The position numbers and the translations under genes are program-made. From contig NZ_FQXB01000004.1 in the NCBI RefSeq assembly GCF_900129845.1, forward strand, positions 149,623-213,622: a stretch of 64,000 nt of DNA. Reading direction: 5' to 3'. The notes below the pieces were generated by a model. That model saw only the letters and a list, made by a program, of their open reading frames with translations. It was not told the DNA's origin and made no database searches. Position 1 is the first letter of the stretch, and each line of letters opens with the position of its first letter. Source of the stretch: Cognatiyoonia sediminum. Lineage in GTDB: Bacteria; Pseudomonadota; Alphaproteobacteria; Rhodobacterales; Rhodobacteraceae. This document shows positions 1 through 8,527 of the stretch, in pieces.

Positions 1-623
1 AGCGCTATACCGAGGCTGAGATTGAGCGTGCGGCACGCTCTGCTTTCGAATTGGCTCGCCGTCGGAACAACAAAGTCTGTTCGATGGAGAAGGCCAACGT
101 CATGGAATCCGGTATTCTTTGGCGAGATGTCGTGAATGAAGTGCATCAGGCCGATTATGCAGATGTTGAGCTGTCGCATATGTATGCCGATAACGGCGCG
201 ATGCAGTTGGTGCGCGCGCCAAAGCAGTTTGACGTGATCCTGACAGACAACTTGTTTGGCGACATTTTGTCTGACTGTGCAGCGATGTTGACGGGTTCTT
301 TGGGCATGCTGCCCTCCGCGTCGCTTGGCCTGCCAATGGCAAATGGTCGTCCAAAAGCGATGTATGAACCCGTTCACGGGTCTGCGCCGGACATCGCCGG
401 TCAAGGCAAAGCAAACCCAATTGCCTGTATCCTCAGCTTTGCGATGGCGCTGCGCTATTCCTTTGATGAAGGCGCCGAAGCGGATCGTCTGGAAGCGGCG
501 ATTGAAAAGGTCTTGGCAGACGGGGCACGCACGGGCGATCTGATGGGGCCAGAAGGTGGGACGCCGATCAGCACGACCGAAATGGGTGACGTGATCCTCG
601 AAGCACTCGACGCGTCTCTCTGA
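1..623 (+). CDS. leuB: 3-isopropylmalate dehydrogenase, C-terminal part (5' end outside window)
   Basis: This enzyme oxidises and decarboxylates 3-isopropylmalate with NAD in leucine biosynthesis. The reading frame is open from base 3, so about 206 C-terminal residues are present and the start lies left of the window. Family hallmarks are visible: MEKANVM with the catalytic lysine, the [20 protein letters not shown] signature, and the NAD-binding run [20 protein letters not shown] strong terminator follows 25 bases after the stop, so it ends its transcription unit. Identification is secure; only the N-terminus is missing. Confidence 0.95.
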   Translation, partial: RYTEAEIERAARSAFELARRRNNKVCSMEKANVMESGILWRDVVNEVHQADYADVELSHMYADNGAMQLVRAPKQFDVILTDNLFGDILSDCAAMLTGSLGMLPSASLGLPMANGRPKAMYEPVHGSAPDIAGQGKANPIACILSFAMALRYSFDEGAEADRLEAAIEKVLADGARTGDLMGPEGGTPISTTEMGDVILEALDASL

Positions 624-648
624 TCGACGCTAAAGCTAAGAACAGCTT

Positions 649-675
649 GACCCATTCTTCGGAATGGGTCTTTTT
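649..675 (+). terminator. Rho-independent terminator after leuB
   Basis: A perfect 9-bp stem (649-657 with 662-670) is closed by a C(UUCG)G tetraloop and followed by five T residues. It lies between leuB and the following exporter gene, both on the plus strand, so it separates their transcription. Confidence 0.9.
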
Positions 676-707
676 GTGCGCAACTCCATAGTTTGAGACG
701 TTTTATC

Positions 708-1667
708 ATGTCACCGAATGTTCGGGGCGCATTATTTGCCTTGGCCGCCTTTGCTGTTTTCTCGACCCATGATGTGATCATCAAGATCCTTGGCGGAACC
801 TATTCGCCTATTCAGGTGGTGTTTTTCTCCGTTCTGCTCAGCTTTCCGTTGGCCACGGTTATGCTGATGAGAGACACGACCGCAGACACGCTCATCCCGC
901 GGCATCCGTGGTGGTTGGCGCTGCGTACAATGGCGGCTGTGGTGACGGGCGTTTCGGCCTTCTACGCTTTTTCTGTTCTGCCGCTGGCGCAAACCTACGC
1001 GATTATCTTCGCCTCGCCTTTGATCATTACCGTCCTTGCGATTCCTGTGCTGGGGGAACGGGTTCGGCTGCGGCGTTGGATCGCTGTTTTGGTGGGCCTG
1101 TGCGGAGTTTTGGTCGTTCTGAGGCCTGGCGCAGAACCGCTTACACTGGGCCATCTTGCTGCTCTTGCTGCTGCGCTGGGCGGATCGGTCGCCGCGATTG
1201 TCGTGCGTAAGATTGGGGCAGAGGAACGTCCCGTTGTCATGCTCCTTTACCCTATGGTGGTGAACTTTGTGGTGATGGCGGCGTTGTTGCCATGGGTCTA
1301 CGAACCTATGCCCATTGAGCATTTGGGACTTCTTGGGATTGTCGCCTTATTCGCATGGACGGCTAGCCGGATGATTATTGTTGCCTATCAGTCCGGTGAG
1401 GCCGCGATCATCGCGCCAATGCAATATTCGCAGATCCTATGGGCCAGCGTTTATGGGTTTTTGTTCTTTGACGAGATCATCGATGCACCAACGGCCATTG
1501 GGGCAGGGATCATCATCGCGTCAGGCCTTTACATCGTACTGCGGGAGAGCCGGACTGATGCTTCAGAAAACACACCCGTACTGCGCAGCCGGTCACGTCC
1601 GGAGACAGGAACCACGCCACGGGTCAGCTTGATTATGCGGGCGAGAGGGAAGACACCTCCACGCTAA
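708..1667 (+). CDS. DMT-superfamily (EamA) inner-membrane transporter
   Basis: A 319-residue, very hydrophobic protein with about ten predicted membrane segments arranged as two EamA repeats (roughly residues 5-140 and 145-285), the pattern of drug/metabolite exporters. The second half carries the typical PMQYSQILWASVYGFLFF stretch near the last helices. I chose the ATG at 708, which has a GAGACG Shine-Dalgarno-like sequence 7 bases upstream; an in-frame TTG at 693 is possible but less likely. The C-terminal 40 residues are polar and Arg-rich (cytoplasmic tail). The substrate cannot be inferred. A second EamA protein lies at 56565-57449. Confidence 0.85.
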   Translation: MSPNVRGALFALAAFAVFSTHDVIIKILGGTYSPIQVVFFSVLLSFPLATVMLMRDTTADTLIPRHPWWLALRTMAAVVTGVSAFYAFSVLPLAQTYAIIFASPLIITVLAIPVLGERVRLRRWIAVLVGLCGVLVVLRPGAEPLTLGHLAALAAALGGSVAAIVVRKIGAEERPVVMLLYPMVVNFVVMAALLPWVYEPMPIEHLGLLGIVALFAWTASRMIIVAYQSGEAAIIAPMQYSQILWASVYGFLFFDEIIDAPTAIGAGIIIASGLYIVLRESRTDASENTPVLRSRSRPETGTTPRVSLIMRARGKTPPR

Positions 1668-1678
1668 AGCGTTGGAGG

Positions 1679-1978
1679 TCAGTGGCTTTTGTCAAAAGCC
1701 GCCTTTGCCTCTGGCGAGGCCTCGGTCTGATACTTCTCTTTCCACTCTGAGAAAGGCATCCCATAGAACGCCTCGCGCCCTTCGTCCTTTGACATCTCAA
1801 TCCCGCGCTCGTTCGCGGCTTCTTGATACCAACGGCTGAGGCAATTCCGGCAGAAGCCTGCGAGGTTCATCATATCGATGTTTTGCGCGTCGGTGCGCTC
1901 TTCCATGAGATGCTTTTGCAACCGGCGAAAGGCTGCGGCTTCGAGTTCGATTTGCGTTTGGGCGTCGATTTTTGTCAC
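1679..1978 (-). CDS. DUF1244 family protein
   Basis: A 99-residue soluble protein with the DUF1244 pattern: an N-terminal helix followed by the conserved core NLAGFCRNCLSRWYQEAA containing two cysteines, then a GREAFYGMPFSEWK-type segment. The family is common in proteobacteria and has no established function. The gene starts 2 bases after the stop of the N-formylglutamate amidohydrolase gene upstream on the same strand, so the two are almost certainly co-transcribed. Confidence 0.85.
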   Translation of the reverse strand: MTKIDAQTQIELEAAAFRRLQKHLMEERTDAQNIDMMNLAGFCRNCLSRWYQEAANERGIEMSKDEGREAFYGMPFSEWKEKYQTEASPEAKAAFDKSH

Positions 1979-1980
1979 GT

Positions 1981-2718
1981 CTACAATCCTGTTGCGGCGA
2001 GTGTTTCAGTTAAGATGGGGGCAAGCCGTTCGGCCCACAAGCGTTGACCGGCATCATCGGCAATCAAATCGTTGCGCAGTTCGATCAAAATGTTTGGGCG
2101 GCCATGTTGCAAGGCATGTTGGTCGATCGCATCGCCGGGCAGATCGCCATTGTAAGGCTCGTTATCACCAACGCACCACCCAACAGCGCGGCAAGCATCC
2201 ATAAGCGGCGTCGCGAGGCGGGCGTCTTTGGCATAGAGGATGCCGATTTCCCAAGGGCGTTTGGGCTGATTTTGTAGTTGCGGCGTGAAGCTGTGGATCG
2301 CGCAGATCACAGGGTTTTCCACCTTCGTCGCGGTTTCAGCGATTGCAGCGTGATATGGGAAGTAAAGTTCATCTTTGCGGCGTTGCAAATCTTGCACTGT
2401 AGCATCGCGATTGGCGGGAATGATGGACCCGTCATAGATCTTGCGCATCAGCGTGGGATCGTCGTGCCCTCGGTTGGGGTCGATCACGATCCGAGAGAAA
2501 TCCGACAGGATTGCGGGGCTGTTTAGCAACTCAGATAGATGCCGCGTTACCCCCGCCGCGCCGATGTCGAAGGCAATATGCCGCTGCATATCTTCAGCGG
2601 GTAAGCCAAGATCACCGCCGTTCACCCAGTTCGGCACACGGTTTGAGGCATGATCGCAGGTCAGAACCCATCGCCCTGTCTTGGCCTGATTGAATATATG
2701 ATACACAGTTTCGGTCAT
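1981..2718 (-). CDS. N-formylglutamate amidohydrolase family protein
   Basis: A 245-residue cytosolic hydrolase of the N-formylglutamate deformylase (HutG-like) family. Visible features are the N-terminal TCDHASNRVP segment, HIAFDIGAAGVTRHL, the SDFSRIVIDPNR motif and CAIHSFTP. These are the conserved His/Asp/Arg stretches of a metal-dependent amidohydrolase. No hut genes are nearby, so a role in histidine degradation is not supported by context; it may act on another N-formyl or N-acyl amino acid. It is paired with a DUF1244 gene (2-base gap) and diverges from pyk. Confidence 0.85.
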   Translation of the reverse strand: MTETVYHIFNQAKTGRWVLTCDHASNRVPNWVNGGDLGLPAEDMQRHIAFDIGAAGVTRHLSELLNSPAILSDFSRIVIDPNRGHDDPTLMRKIYDGSIIPANRDATVQDLQRRKDELYFPYHAAIAETATKVENPVICAIHSFTPQLQNQPKRPWEIGILYAKDARLATPLMDACRAVGWCVGDNEPYNGDLPGDAIDQHALQHGRPNILIELRNDLIADDAGQRLWAERLAPILTETLAATGL

Positions 2719-2755
2719 TTTTGTCGTATTCCCTCTGAGAACTGCTTTAGGTCAG

Positions 2756-2812
2756 TTGTAGGCTAATGGGAATTGCGCAATAAGGGCGCAAACATAACTG
2801 TTACCGCTAACG
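2756..2812 (+). promoter_or_regulatory. pyk promoter with LacI/CceR-like operator
   Basis: Candidate -35 TTGTAG (2756-2761), a 17-bp spacer and -10 AATAAG (2779-2784) would start transcription near 2791. Just downstream lies the near-palindrome GTTACCGCTAAC (2800-2811), with 10 of 12 positions symmetric and a central CG step as in LacI-family operators. Placement over the transcript start would suit repression of pyk. The motif resembles, from memory, the site of alphaproteobacterial CceR/PckR regulators; that assignment is inference. Confidence 0.45.
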
Positions 2813-2842
2813 GCGATCTAAGCCGATTCGAAGGATTAATTT

Positions 2843-4288
2843 ATGAAACGCGATCGCAATGTAAAAATCGTCGCTACTTTGGGCCCTGCATCTAACGACT
2901 ATAAGATGATCCGCGCTCTGCATGAGGCCGGCGCCGACGTTTTCCGCCTTAACATGAGCCATGGCGATCACGCTGAGATCAAAGTTCGGCATGAGATCAT
3001 TCGCAAGGTTGAAGAAGACCTGAAAAGCCCGATTGCAATTTTGGCCGACCTTCAAGGGCCGAAACTGCGTGTTGGTAAATTTGCGAATGACGCTGAAGAA
3101 CTCGTTGAAGGTGCGTCGTTCCGCTTGGATCTTGATGAAGCAGATGGCGACGTGAACCGTGTGTGTCTGCCGCACAAAGAAATTTTTGACGCTTTGGAGC
3201 CAGGTGCGCACCTGCTGGTGAACGACGGCAAGATCAAGCTACGTGTCAAAGACTGTGGCGCGACATTCGCGGATTGCGAAGTTGTGGTCGGCGGCACGAT
3301 TTCAAACCGCAAGGGTGTGAACGTGCCGGACGTTGTGTTGCCCTTGGCCGCGCTTTCCGAGAAAGATCGCAAAGACCTTGAATTCGTCTGTGAGCTGGGT
3401 GTCGATTGGTTGGCTTTGTCCTTCGTTCAGCGCCCTGCGGACGTAGAAGAGGCCAGAAAGCTTGCGAAGGGGCGGGCTGCCATCCTTTCGAAGATTGAAA
3501 AGCCGGCGGCTGTGAAAGCCTTTGATGACATCCTTGAAGCATCTGACGGCATCATGGTTGCGCGCGGGGATTTGGGTGTCGAATTGCCTGTCCAAAACGT
3601 ACCGCCCATTCAGAAACAGTTGGTGCGCAAATGTCGGACAGCAGCGAAGCCAGTGATCGTTGCGACCCAGATGTTGGAATCCATGATCGAAAGCCCAATG
3701 CCGACCCGGGCCGAGGTTTCCGATGTCGCGACTGCAATCTATGAAGGCACAGACGCCATCATGCTTTCAGCTGAATCTGCGGCGGGCAGCTATCCGATCG
3801 AAGCCGTCACAACCATGAACAACGTTGCGATGGAAGTTGAGAGCGATCCTACGTACACAAACATCATTGAGGCATCGAGAACCGCGGAACGAACTTCAGT
3901 TGCGGATGGAATTGTGGCCGCAGCGCGTGAAATCGCGGAGACGACAGATATCAAAGCGATTTGCTGTTTCTCGCAATCTGGAACGACAGCGGCGCTCGTT
4001 TCTCGTGAGCGCCCACGTGTGCCGATTGTTGCTTTGACAAGCTACGTTGGGACCGCACGTAAGCTTTGCCTATCTTGGGGTTGCAATTGTGCGGTAGTCG
4101 GCAGCGTCGCACGCTTTAAAGACGCTGTTATTGCGGCAGTTCGAGCAAGCCAAGAGCAAGGCATGGTAACAAATGCGGATAAAGTGGTCGTCACCGCTGG
4201 TGTTCCTTTCAATACACCCGGCTCGACCAATATTCTCCGCGTGGCGCCCTGCGACGAGAAGTTGATTTACCCATCTGATCCAGAGTAG
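2843..4288 (+). CDS. pyk: Pyruvate kinase
   Basis: Converts PEP and ADP to pyruvate and ATP in lower glycolysis. The 481-residue length is normal. Visible are the N-terminal KIVATLGPAS and RLNMSHG (nucleotide/substrate binding), ILADLQGPKLRVG opening the B domain, the active-site LSKIEKP lysine with GIMVARGDLGVE (Mg/K binding), and MLESMIESPMPTRAEVSDVA followed by the C-terminal allosteric domain. ATG at 2843 follows the AAGGA Shine-Dalgarno. It diverges from the amidohydrolase gene and has a candidate operator shared in type with pckA (see 2756-2812 and 22128-22157), suggesting opposite control of the two PEP-node enzymes. Confidence 0.97.
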   Translation: MKRDRNVKIVATLGPASNDYKMIRALHEAGADVFRLNMSHGDHAEIKVRHEIIRKVEEDLKSPIAILADLQGPKLRVGKFANDAEELVEGASFRLDLDEADGDVNRVCLPHKEIFDALEPGAHLLVNDGKIKLRVKDCGATFADCEVVVGGTISNRKGVNVPDVVLPLAALSEKDRKDLEFVCELGVDWLALSFVQRPADVEEARKLAKGRAAILSKIEKPAAVKAFDDILEASDGIMVARGDLGVELPVQNVPPIQKQLVRKCRTAAKPVIVATQMLESMIESPMPTRAEVSDVATAIYEGTDAIMLSAESAAGSYPIEAVTTMNNVAMEVESDPTYTNIIEASRTAERTSVADGIVAAAREIAETTDIKAICCFSQSGTTAALVSRERPRVPIVALTSYVGTARKLCLSWGCNCAVVGSVARFKDAVIAAVRASQEQGMVTNADKVVVTAGVPFNTPGSTNILRVAPCDEKLIYPSDPE

Positions 4289-4323
4289 CGTCCTCCAAAG
4301 GTCAATCTTGGGGAGGGTCGACC

Positions 4324-4551
4324 ATGTTGGATTTGGACTTGTTGTTTGTCCTAGGCATCTGCTTGGGGGTGCTCATATTGCCTGCGGTGGTGAGTGCGAT
4401 ATTGGACGGGCGGGCACCGCGAACACCTGCTTTGCTATTGATCATTAGCGCGCTGATGATCGGCTATGCAGTCTTGCAAAAACCGACGGGATATTCGCTC
4501 GCGAGCATCCCAGATGTGTTCGCGAACGTGATTGCCCGATATACAAACTAA
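4324..4551 (+). CDS. Small two-helix membrane protein, unknown function
   Basis: A 75-residue protein with two hydrophobic segments (about residues 5-27 and 37-53) separated by a short basic loop (DGRAPRTP), and a polar tail. It starts 35 bases after pyk with a GGGGAGGG-type Shine-Dalgarno just before the ATG, so it is probably read through from pyk. Similar small proteins sit between pyk and rpmI in related bacteria as I recall, but no function is known to me. Coding status is supported by the RBS, position and hydrophobic pattern. Confidence 0.65.
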   Translation: MLDLDLLFVLGICLGVLILPAVVSAILDGRAPRTPALLLIISALMIGYAVLQKPTGYSLASIPDVFANVIARYTN

Positions 4552-4558
4552 ATCGGGC

Positions 4559-4587
4559 TTGCTTTACAGGCGACTCCCTTCTATACG
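4559..4587 (+). promoter_or_regulatory. Candidate promoter of rpmI-rplT
   Basis: -35 TTGCTT (4559-4564), 17-bp spacer, -10 TATACG (4582-4587), followed by a GC-rich discriminator. The -10 hexamer is identical to the one of the str operon promoter at 58164-58169. It lies 79 bases before the rpmI start. Confidence 0.55.
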
Positions 4588-4665
4588 GCGCTTCTGAACC
4601 CGCGCGGCCGGCCAGTATGGCATGCCGAGTCGTGCGAAACGACCGACCTGATGTAGGAGACGGAA

Positions 4666-4866
4666 ATGCCAAAGATGAAGACAAAATCGAGCTGCAAAAA
4701 GCGGTTCAAAGTGACGGCCAAGGGCCGCGTGGTGGCGGCACAAGCTGGTAAGCGCCACGGCATGATCAAGCGCACAAACAAATTCCTCCGCAATGCGCGT
4801 GGCACGACCACCCTTTGCAAAGCTGACGAAGGTATCATCAAGCCGATGATGCCTTACGCTCGTTAA
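4666..4866 (+). CDS. rpmI: 50S ribosomal protein L35
   Basis: A 66-residue, highly basic ribosomal protein with the family start [20 protein letters not shown] and the conserved [14 protein letters not shown] segment. The length is exactly that expected. ATG is preceded by GGAGA at proper distance. It forms a two-gene operon with rplT (16-base gap); infC, its usual partner in many bacteria, is not in the window. Confidence 0.98.
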   Translation: MPKMKTKSSCKKRFKVTAKGRVVAAQAGKRHGMIKRTNKFLRNARGTTTLCKADEGIIKPMMPYAR

Positions 4867-4882
4867 TTAGGGGGACAGAGAT

Positions 4883-5242
4883 ATGCGCGTTAAAGGTGGA
4901 ACCGTAACTCATCGCCGTCACAAGAAAGTTTTGGACGCTGCCAAAGGTTATTATGACCGTCGCTCCAAGACATTCAAAGTCGCCAAGCAGGCTGTCGACA
5001 AAGCCAACCAATATGCGACTCGCGACCGTCATAACCGCAAGCGGAACTTCCGTTCCCTGTGGATTCAGCGGATCAACGCAGGTGTTCGCGCGGTTGATGC
5101 TGACCTGAACTATTCAAAGTTCATCAACGGTCTGACATTGGCTGGCATCGAAGTGGACCGTAAGGTTCTTGCCGACCTCGCTGTGAATGAGCCGGAAGCA
5201 TTTGCTGCGATCGTCGGCAAAGCGAAGGCAGCGATGGCGTAA
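4883..5242 (+). CDS. rplT: 50S ribosomal protein L20
   Basis: A 119-residue, lysine/arginine-rich rRNA-binding protein needed early in 50S assembly. It shows the family's long basic N-terminal extension ([20 protein letters not shown]) and the globular core [14 protein letters not shown] ... YSKFINGL. Co-transcribed with rpmI; a bidirectional terminator follows 27 bases after the stop. Alanine-rich C-terminus is typical of the proteobacterial form. Confidence 0.98.
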   Translation: MRVKGGTVTHRRHKKVLDAAKGYYDRRSKTFKVAKQAVDKANQYATRDRHNRKRNFRSLWIQRINAGVRAVDADLNYSKFINGLTLAGIEVDRKVLADLAVNEPEAFAAIVGKAKAAMA

Positions 5243-5268
5243 GCCAACCTTAGAGAATTCTGGTAAAG

Positions 5269-5293
5269 GCCGCTCCAAATCGGGGCGGCTTTT
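5269..5293. terminator. Terminator between rplT and the convergent lipoprotein gene
   Basis: An 8-bp stem (5269-5276 with 5282-5289, one G-U pair) with a 5-base loop and four T on the plus side; on the minus side the stem is followed by three T. It can serve both convergent genes. Confidence 0.8.
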
Positions 5294-5298
5294 GTCGT

Positions 5299-6060
5299 TT
5301 AGTGACCGAAGGCGAAAATGCCTGTCTCATCAATAGTTGCCGCTGTGAGGTGACGAAGTGTCACTACGCCGACGGCCTCCTCTGAATTGGGTCCCGCGAT
5401 CAAACCTTGGTAGCTGGCATCAGTCACAGTTGATGCAGCAAAGCCGCCGCCGCTTGTGCTGCCAGAAAATGTGCCGTTTGAACTTAGGTTTGTTGAGTTC
5501 AATGTCAGGTCAGCGAGTGTTGTACCGATCGGCACAATGGTGTCTTTATTTCGAAGGATGCGGTTCGTGACTTCGCCGGACACCGTGGCATTGTTCAAGA
5601 TTACTGTTAGCGCGGCGTCACCATTCGCTATGAACGTCAGTGTGTCGTCTACGGGATTGGTCAGAAAGGCGATGTAGTTTCCGGACAAGTTCACGACGCC
5701 CGATTGAGCGACTGGGCCAGCGGTTAGGCGTTGATACTGTGCTGCAGTCAGGTTGATCGCACCCTCAGTTTGCAAAAGGCTAACCGAAGACTGATCGCCA
5801 ATGCTTGCATACATTCCCGTGCCGCTGATGGGATTGCTGGATCGGTCGAACGTGTTGAGATCGAGCGCAGGATCGCCAACCAGTAGGTCCATGTCGCCTT
5901 CGATTTCGACTGTGTAAATGTCTGCGCCGGAGTTGAAACTTACGGCAAAACTGCCCGTTCCGGTAGGCGTTGAAACCAAGTTGAGTGTACTTGGTCCTGA
6001 CGGGCTACTTCCGCAGGCAGCAATGCTCGCTAGTCCTAAGCTAAGGAAAAGGTACTTCAT
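5299..6060 (-). CDS. Putative outer-surface lipoprotein with TbpB-like beta-barrel C-terminus
   Basis: A 253-residue protein with a lipoprotein signal peptide: basic start, hydrophobic core and lipobox LASIAAC, giving a lipidated Cys near residue 16, followed by a Ser/Gly/Pro-rich linker. The rest is Thr/Asn/Gly-rich and beta-predicted. The C-terminal pattern GTFSG ... GLIAGPNSEEAVGVV ... ETGIFAFGH resembles the small beta-barrels of transferrin-binding protein B-like proteins, where GPNAEE-type turns are common. I chose the ATG at 6060 because AAGGAGA lies 8 bases upstream; an ATG at 6078 would include this Shine-Dalgarno. Function unknown; TbpB-like folds do not prove iron acquisition. Confidence 0.65.
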   Translation of the reverse strand: MKYLFLSLGLASIAACGSSPSGPSTLNLVSTPTGTGSFAVSFNSGADIYTVEIEGDMDLLVGDPALDLNTFDRSSNPISGTGMYASIGDQSSVSLLQTEGAINLTAAQYQRLTAGPVAQSGVVNLSGNYIAFLTNPVDDTLTFIANGDAALTVILNNATVSGEVTNRILRNKDTIVPIGTTLADLTLNSTNLSSNGTFSGSTSGGGFAASTVTDASYQGLIAGPNSEEAVGVVTLRHLTAATIDETGIFAFGH

Positions 6061-6147
6061 GGTCGTGTTCTCCTTCACATTGGAAAAGAGTTCACGAAAA
6101 CGATTGTTCTGAACAGTCAGGTTTTCCGTAGTATGGCGATTGTACCG

Positions 6148-7098
6148 CTAGGCTGGTTCGCGCAGAACTCTTGGCACCTTAAATTCGACGTTTTCCACCG
6201 CAGTCTCAACGATCTCAACCGTGGTGTCGTAGCGATCCTTGAAGGCATCAATAACTTCATTGATCAGAACTTCCGGCGCAGATGCGCCTGCGGTGATCCC
6301 GATGCTTTTAATGCCATTAAGCGCGCGCCAATCGATATCCGTCGCGCGTTGGACCAACTGCGCATAGTCGCAGCCTGCCCGCGCGCCCACTTCGACAAGT
6401 CGTTTGGAGTTCGACGAATTAGGTGCACCCACCACCATAATCGCATCGCACTTTGGCGCGATGGCTTTGACGGCTTCCTGCCGGTTGGTTGTCGCGTAAC
6501 AGATATCCTCTTTGTGAGGGCCAACGATCCCAGGGAAACGCTCTTGAAGGGCTTTGACGATGTCGATCGTATCATCCACCGAAAGGGTGGTTTGAGTGAC
6601 AAAAGCGAGCCGTTCTGGATCGCGTACCTCAACCGTGGCGACATCTTCGACCGTTTCGACCAATAGCACTTCGCCATCCGGCAATTGCCCCATGGTGCCA
6701 ATCGTTTCAGGATGGCCTTCGTGGCCGATCATGATCATTTGCAGGCCGTTGTCCGAATGGCGTTGGGCTTCGATATGCACCTTGCTAACCAAGGGGCAGG
6801 TGGCATCGACGTAGATCATCTCGCGCTTGGCCGCCGCTGCGGGCACTGCTTTGGGAACGCCGTGGGCGGAAAAGATAACAGGGCGATCATCGGGGCATTC
6901 TAAAAGCTCTTCGACAAAAACAGCACCTTTGTCTCGCAGCCCATCGACCACGAATTTATTGTGGACGATTTCATGGCGGACGTAGACCGGCGCGCCCCAT
7001 TTTTCCAAAGCCATTTCGACGATCTTAATCGCTCGGTCGACGCCAGCGCAGAATCCGCGCGGTGCTGCGAGGTATAGGGTAAGGCTTTGCTTGGTCAT
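6148..7098 (-). CDS. ispH: 4-hydroxy-3-methylbut-2-enyl diphosphate reductase
   Basis: Last enzyme of the MEP pathway, reducing HMBPP to IPP and DMAPP with a [4Fe-4S] cluster. The 316-residue length is normal. The three cluster cysteines are visible: GFCAGVDRA (Cys17), [12 protein letters not shown] and [10 protein letters not shown]. Other family motifs are [10 protein letters not shown] with the catalytic His and the HEGHPET segment. It stands alone on the minus strand downstream of the NYN-domain gene, with a probable terminator between them, so it likely has its own promoter. Confidence 0.97.
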   Translation of the reverse strand: MTKQSLTLYLAAPRGFCAGVDRAIKIVEMALEKWGAPVYVRHEIVHNKFVVDGLRDKGAVFVEELLECPDDRPVIFSAHGVPKAVPAAAAKREMIYVDATCPLVSKVHIEAQRHSDNGLQMIMIGHEGHPETIGTMGQLPDGEVLLVETVEDVATVEVRDPERLAFVTQTTLSVDDTIDIVKALQERFPGIVGPHKEDICYATTNRQEAVKAIAPKCDAIMVVGAPNSSNSKRLVEVGARAGCDYAQLVQRATDIDWRALNGIKSIGITAGASAPEVLINEVIDAFKDRYDTTVEIVETAVENVEFKVPRVLREPA

Positions 7099-7166
7099 TC
7101 CGGGCCCTCATTAGACGCATAAGAGGTAATCAAACCGGCGGCTTACGTCTAGTAGGCCATATTACA

Positions 7167-7188
7167 AGGGGCGCCAAATGGCGCCCCT
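7167..7188 (-). terminator. Hairpin terminator after the NYN-domain gene
   Basis: A perfect 9-bp GC-rich stem (7167-7175 with 7180-7188; GGGGCGCC/GGCGCCCC core) with an AAAT loop starts 5 bases beyond the stop of the minus-strand NYN gene. The minus-strand tail is only moderately U-rich (TTGTAATA), so termination may be incomplete. Confidence 0.65.
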
Positions 7189-7192
7189 CAAT

Positions 7193-7765
7193 TTATTCTA
7201 CGTTTTCCAGTTCGGCAGCTGGCTCTTCCCTTGGTTCCCGAGGAGGCCTGCCAACGACATCACGCAATTCATCCAACTCAATGAAGTTGTCGCACTGGCG
7301 GCGCAGTTCATCAGCAACCATTGGGGGCTGGCTGCGAATGGTCGATACCACAGATACCCGAACGCCTTGGCGTTGAAGGGATTCGATCAAAGGCCGGAAA
7401 TCGCCATCACCAGAGAAGATCACTGCATGGTCGATATGTGGCGCCAGTTCCATCGCGTTGACCGTCAACTCGATGTCCATGTTGCCCTTCACCTTACGGC
7501 GGCCCATGCTGTCGGTGTATTCTTTCGCAGGTTTCGTCACCATGGAGAAACCATTGTAGTGCAGCCAATCGACCAGCGGGCGGATTGGAGAGTATTCGTC
7601 ATTCTCGAGCAGGGCTGTGTAATAGAACGCCCGAAGCAACTTGCCTCTGCGCATGAATTCCTGCCTGAGTAATTTGTAGTCGATGTCAAACCCTAGCGAC
7701 TTAGCCGCCGCATACAGATTTGATCCATCGATGAAGAGCGCCAATCGCTCATCCCGATAAAACAT
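7193..7765 (-). CDS. NYN domain protein, LabA/DUF88 family (putative ribonuclease)
   Basis: A 190-residue PIN-like NYN protein. Conserved acidic residues expected for Mg binding are seen in LFIDGSNLY (residues ~9-17), the KGNMDIELTVNAM segment and FSGDGDFRPLI, the LabA-type arrangement. The C-terminus is acidic and Pro-rich (PREPREEPAAELE) and probably disordered. Such proteins are predicted single-strand RNA-cleaving enzymes; the physiological target is unknown. The gene diverges from folK with a 90-base AT-rich intergenic region. Confidence 0.85.
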   Translation of the reverse strand: MFYRDERLALFIDGSNLYAAAKSLGFDIDYKLLRQEFMRRGKLLRAFYYTALLENDEYSPIRPLVDWLHYNGFSMVTKPAKEYTDSMGRRKVKGNMDIELTVNAMELAPHIDHAVIFSGDGDFRPLIESLQRQGVRVSVVSTIRSQPPMVADELRRQCDNFIELDELRDVVGRPPREPREEPAAELENVE

Positions 7766-7855
7766 AAAAAGTCCTTCCGATGTATCGCTTTGCTAGTCCG
7801 TGAGTGTGAGTGGTATTAAATTCGCAAAGCAGGTCTATTGTAATAGATTTGTGAC

Positions 7856-8446
7856 ATGAAACAACCTTTCAAAAGTGAGGTTCCAGTGGGAAGAGCCCTT
7901 GTTTGCGCCGGAGCTAACGCGACGTCAATTTGGGGTGATCCGTCGCGGACGATCAAAAAGGCGGTGGAAATGCTCAAAACGCGCCTTGGCTCCGATCTGG
8001 TATTGAGCCGTCTTTATCAGACGCCAGCATTCCCGGCTGGAGCGGGTCAAGATTTTGTCAATGCAGCTTTTACCTTCGAGACCGACTTGTCGGCGCATGA
8101 ACTGCTTTCGGAACTGCATCAGATCGAATCAGATGCCGGGCGCACGCGTGAGGTACGATGGGGCGCACGGACGCTTGATTTGGACCTGATTGCAATGGAT
8201 CAAGAGATTGCTCCAGACGCGGAGACATGGACCAAATGGGAAAATCTGCCTCTCGATGAACAAATGCGATTGGCGCCTGAACAGCTTATCTTACCTCACC
8301 CAAGGGTCCATGAACGCAGTTTCGCATTGGTTCCGCTCTGCGACCTCGCGCCGGACTGGCATCATCCGATCCTTGGCAAGACTTTGACCACGTTCCGCGA
8401 TGCCCTTTCACCTGAGGATTTACAAAGCGTAAAGCCTTTGAACTAG
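7856..8446 (+). CDS. folK: 2-amino-4-hydroxy-6-hydroxymethyldihydropteridine diphosphokinase
   Basis: Transfers pyrophosphate from ATP to 6-hydroxymethyl-dihydropterin in folate synthesis. The 196-residue protein contains the HPPK signature RWGARTLDLDLIAMD and the C-terminal LPHPRVHERSFALVPL. The usual N-terminal GSN motif appears as the variant CAGANATS, as in some alphaproteobacterial members. About 12 extra residues precede the core; a GTG 10 codons in (near 7886) could be an alternative start. It lies upstream of rpoZ-rel with a separate candidate promoter for rpoZ in between. Confidence 0.93.
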   Translation: MKQPFKSEVPVGRALVCAGANATSIWGDPSRTIKKAVEMLKTRLGSDLVLSRLYQTPAFPAGAGQDFVNAAFTFETDLSAHELLSELHQIESDAGRTREVRWGARTLDLDLIAMDQEIAPDAETWTKWENLPLDEQMRLAPEQLILPHPRVHERSFALVPLCDLAPDWHHPILGKTLTTFRDALSPEDLQSVKPLN

Positions 8447-8459
8447 GGACTGAATTCGC

Positions 8460-8488
8460 TTGTCATTTCGACAAACTGCCCTTATGTG
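8460..8488 (+). promoter_or_regulatory. Candidate promoter of rpoZ-rel
   Basis: -35 TTGTCA (8460-8465; 5 of 6 consensus), 17-bp spacer, -10 TATGTG (8483-8488). It sits 40 bases before the rpoZ start codon, in the gap after folK. The -10 ends in G rather than T, as in other housekeeping promoters of this window. Confidence 0.55.
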
Positions 8489-8527
8489 CAAGGCTTCCTG
8501 ATAGATTTTGCTTATTGGAGCTCGACA

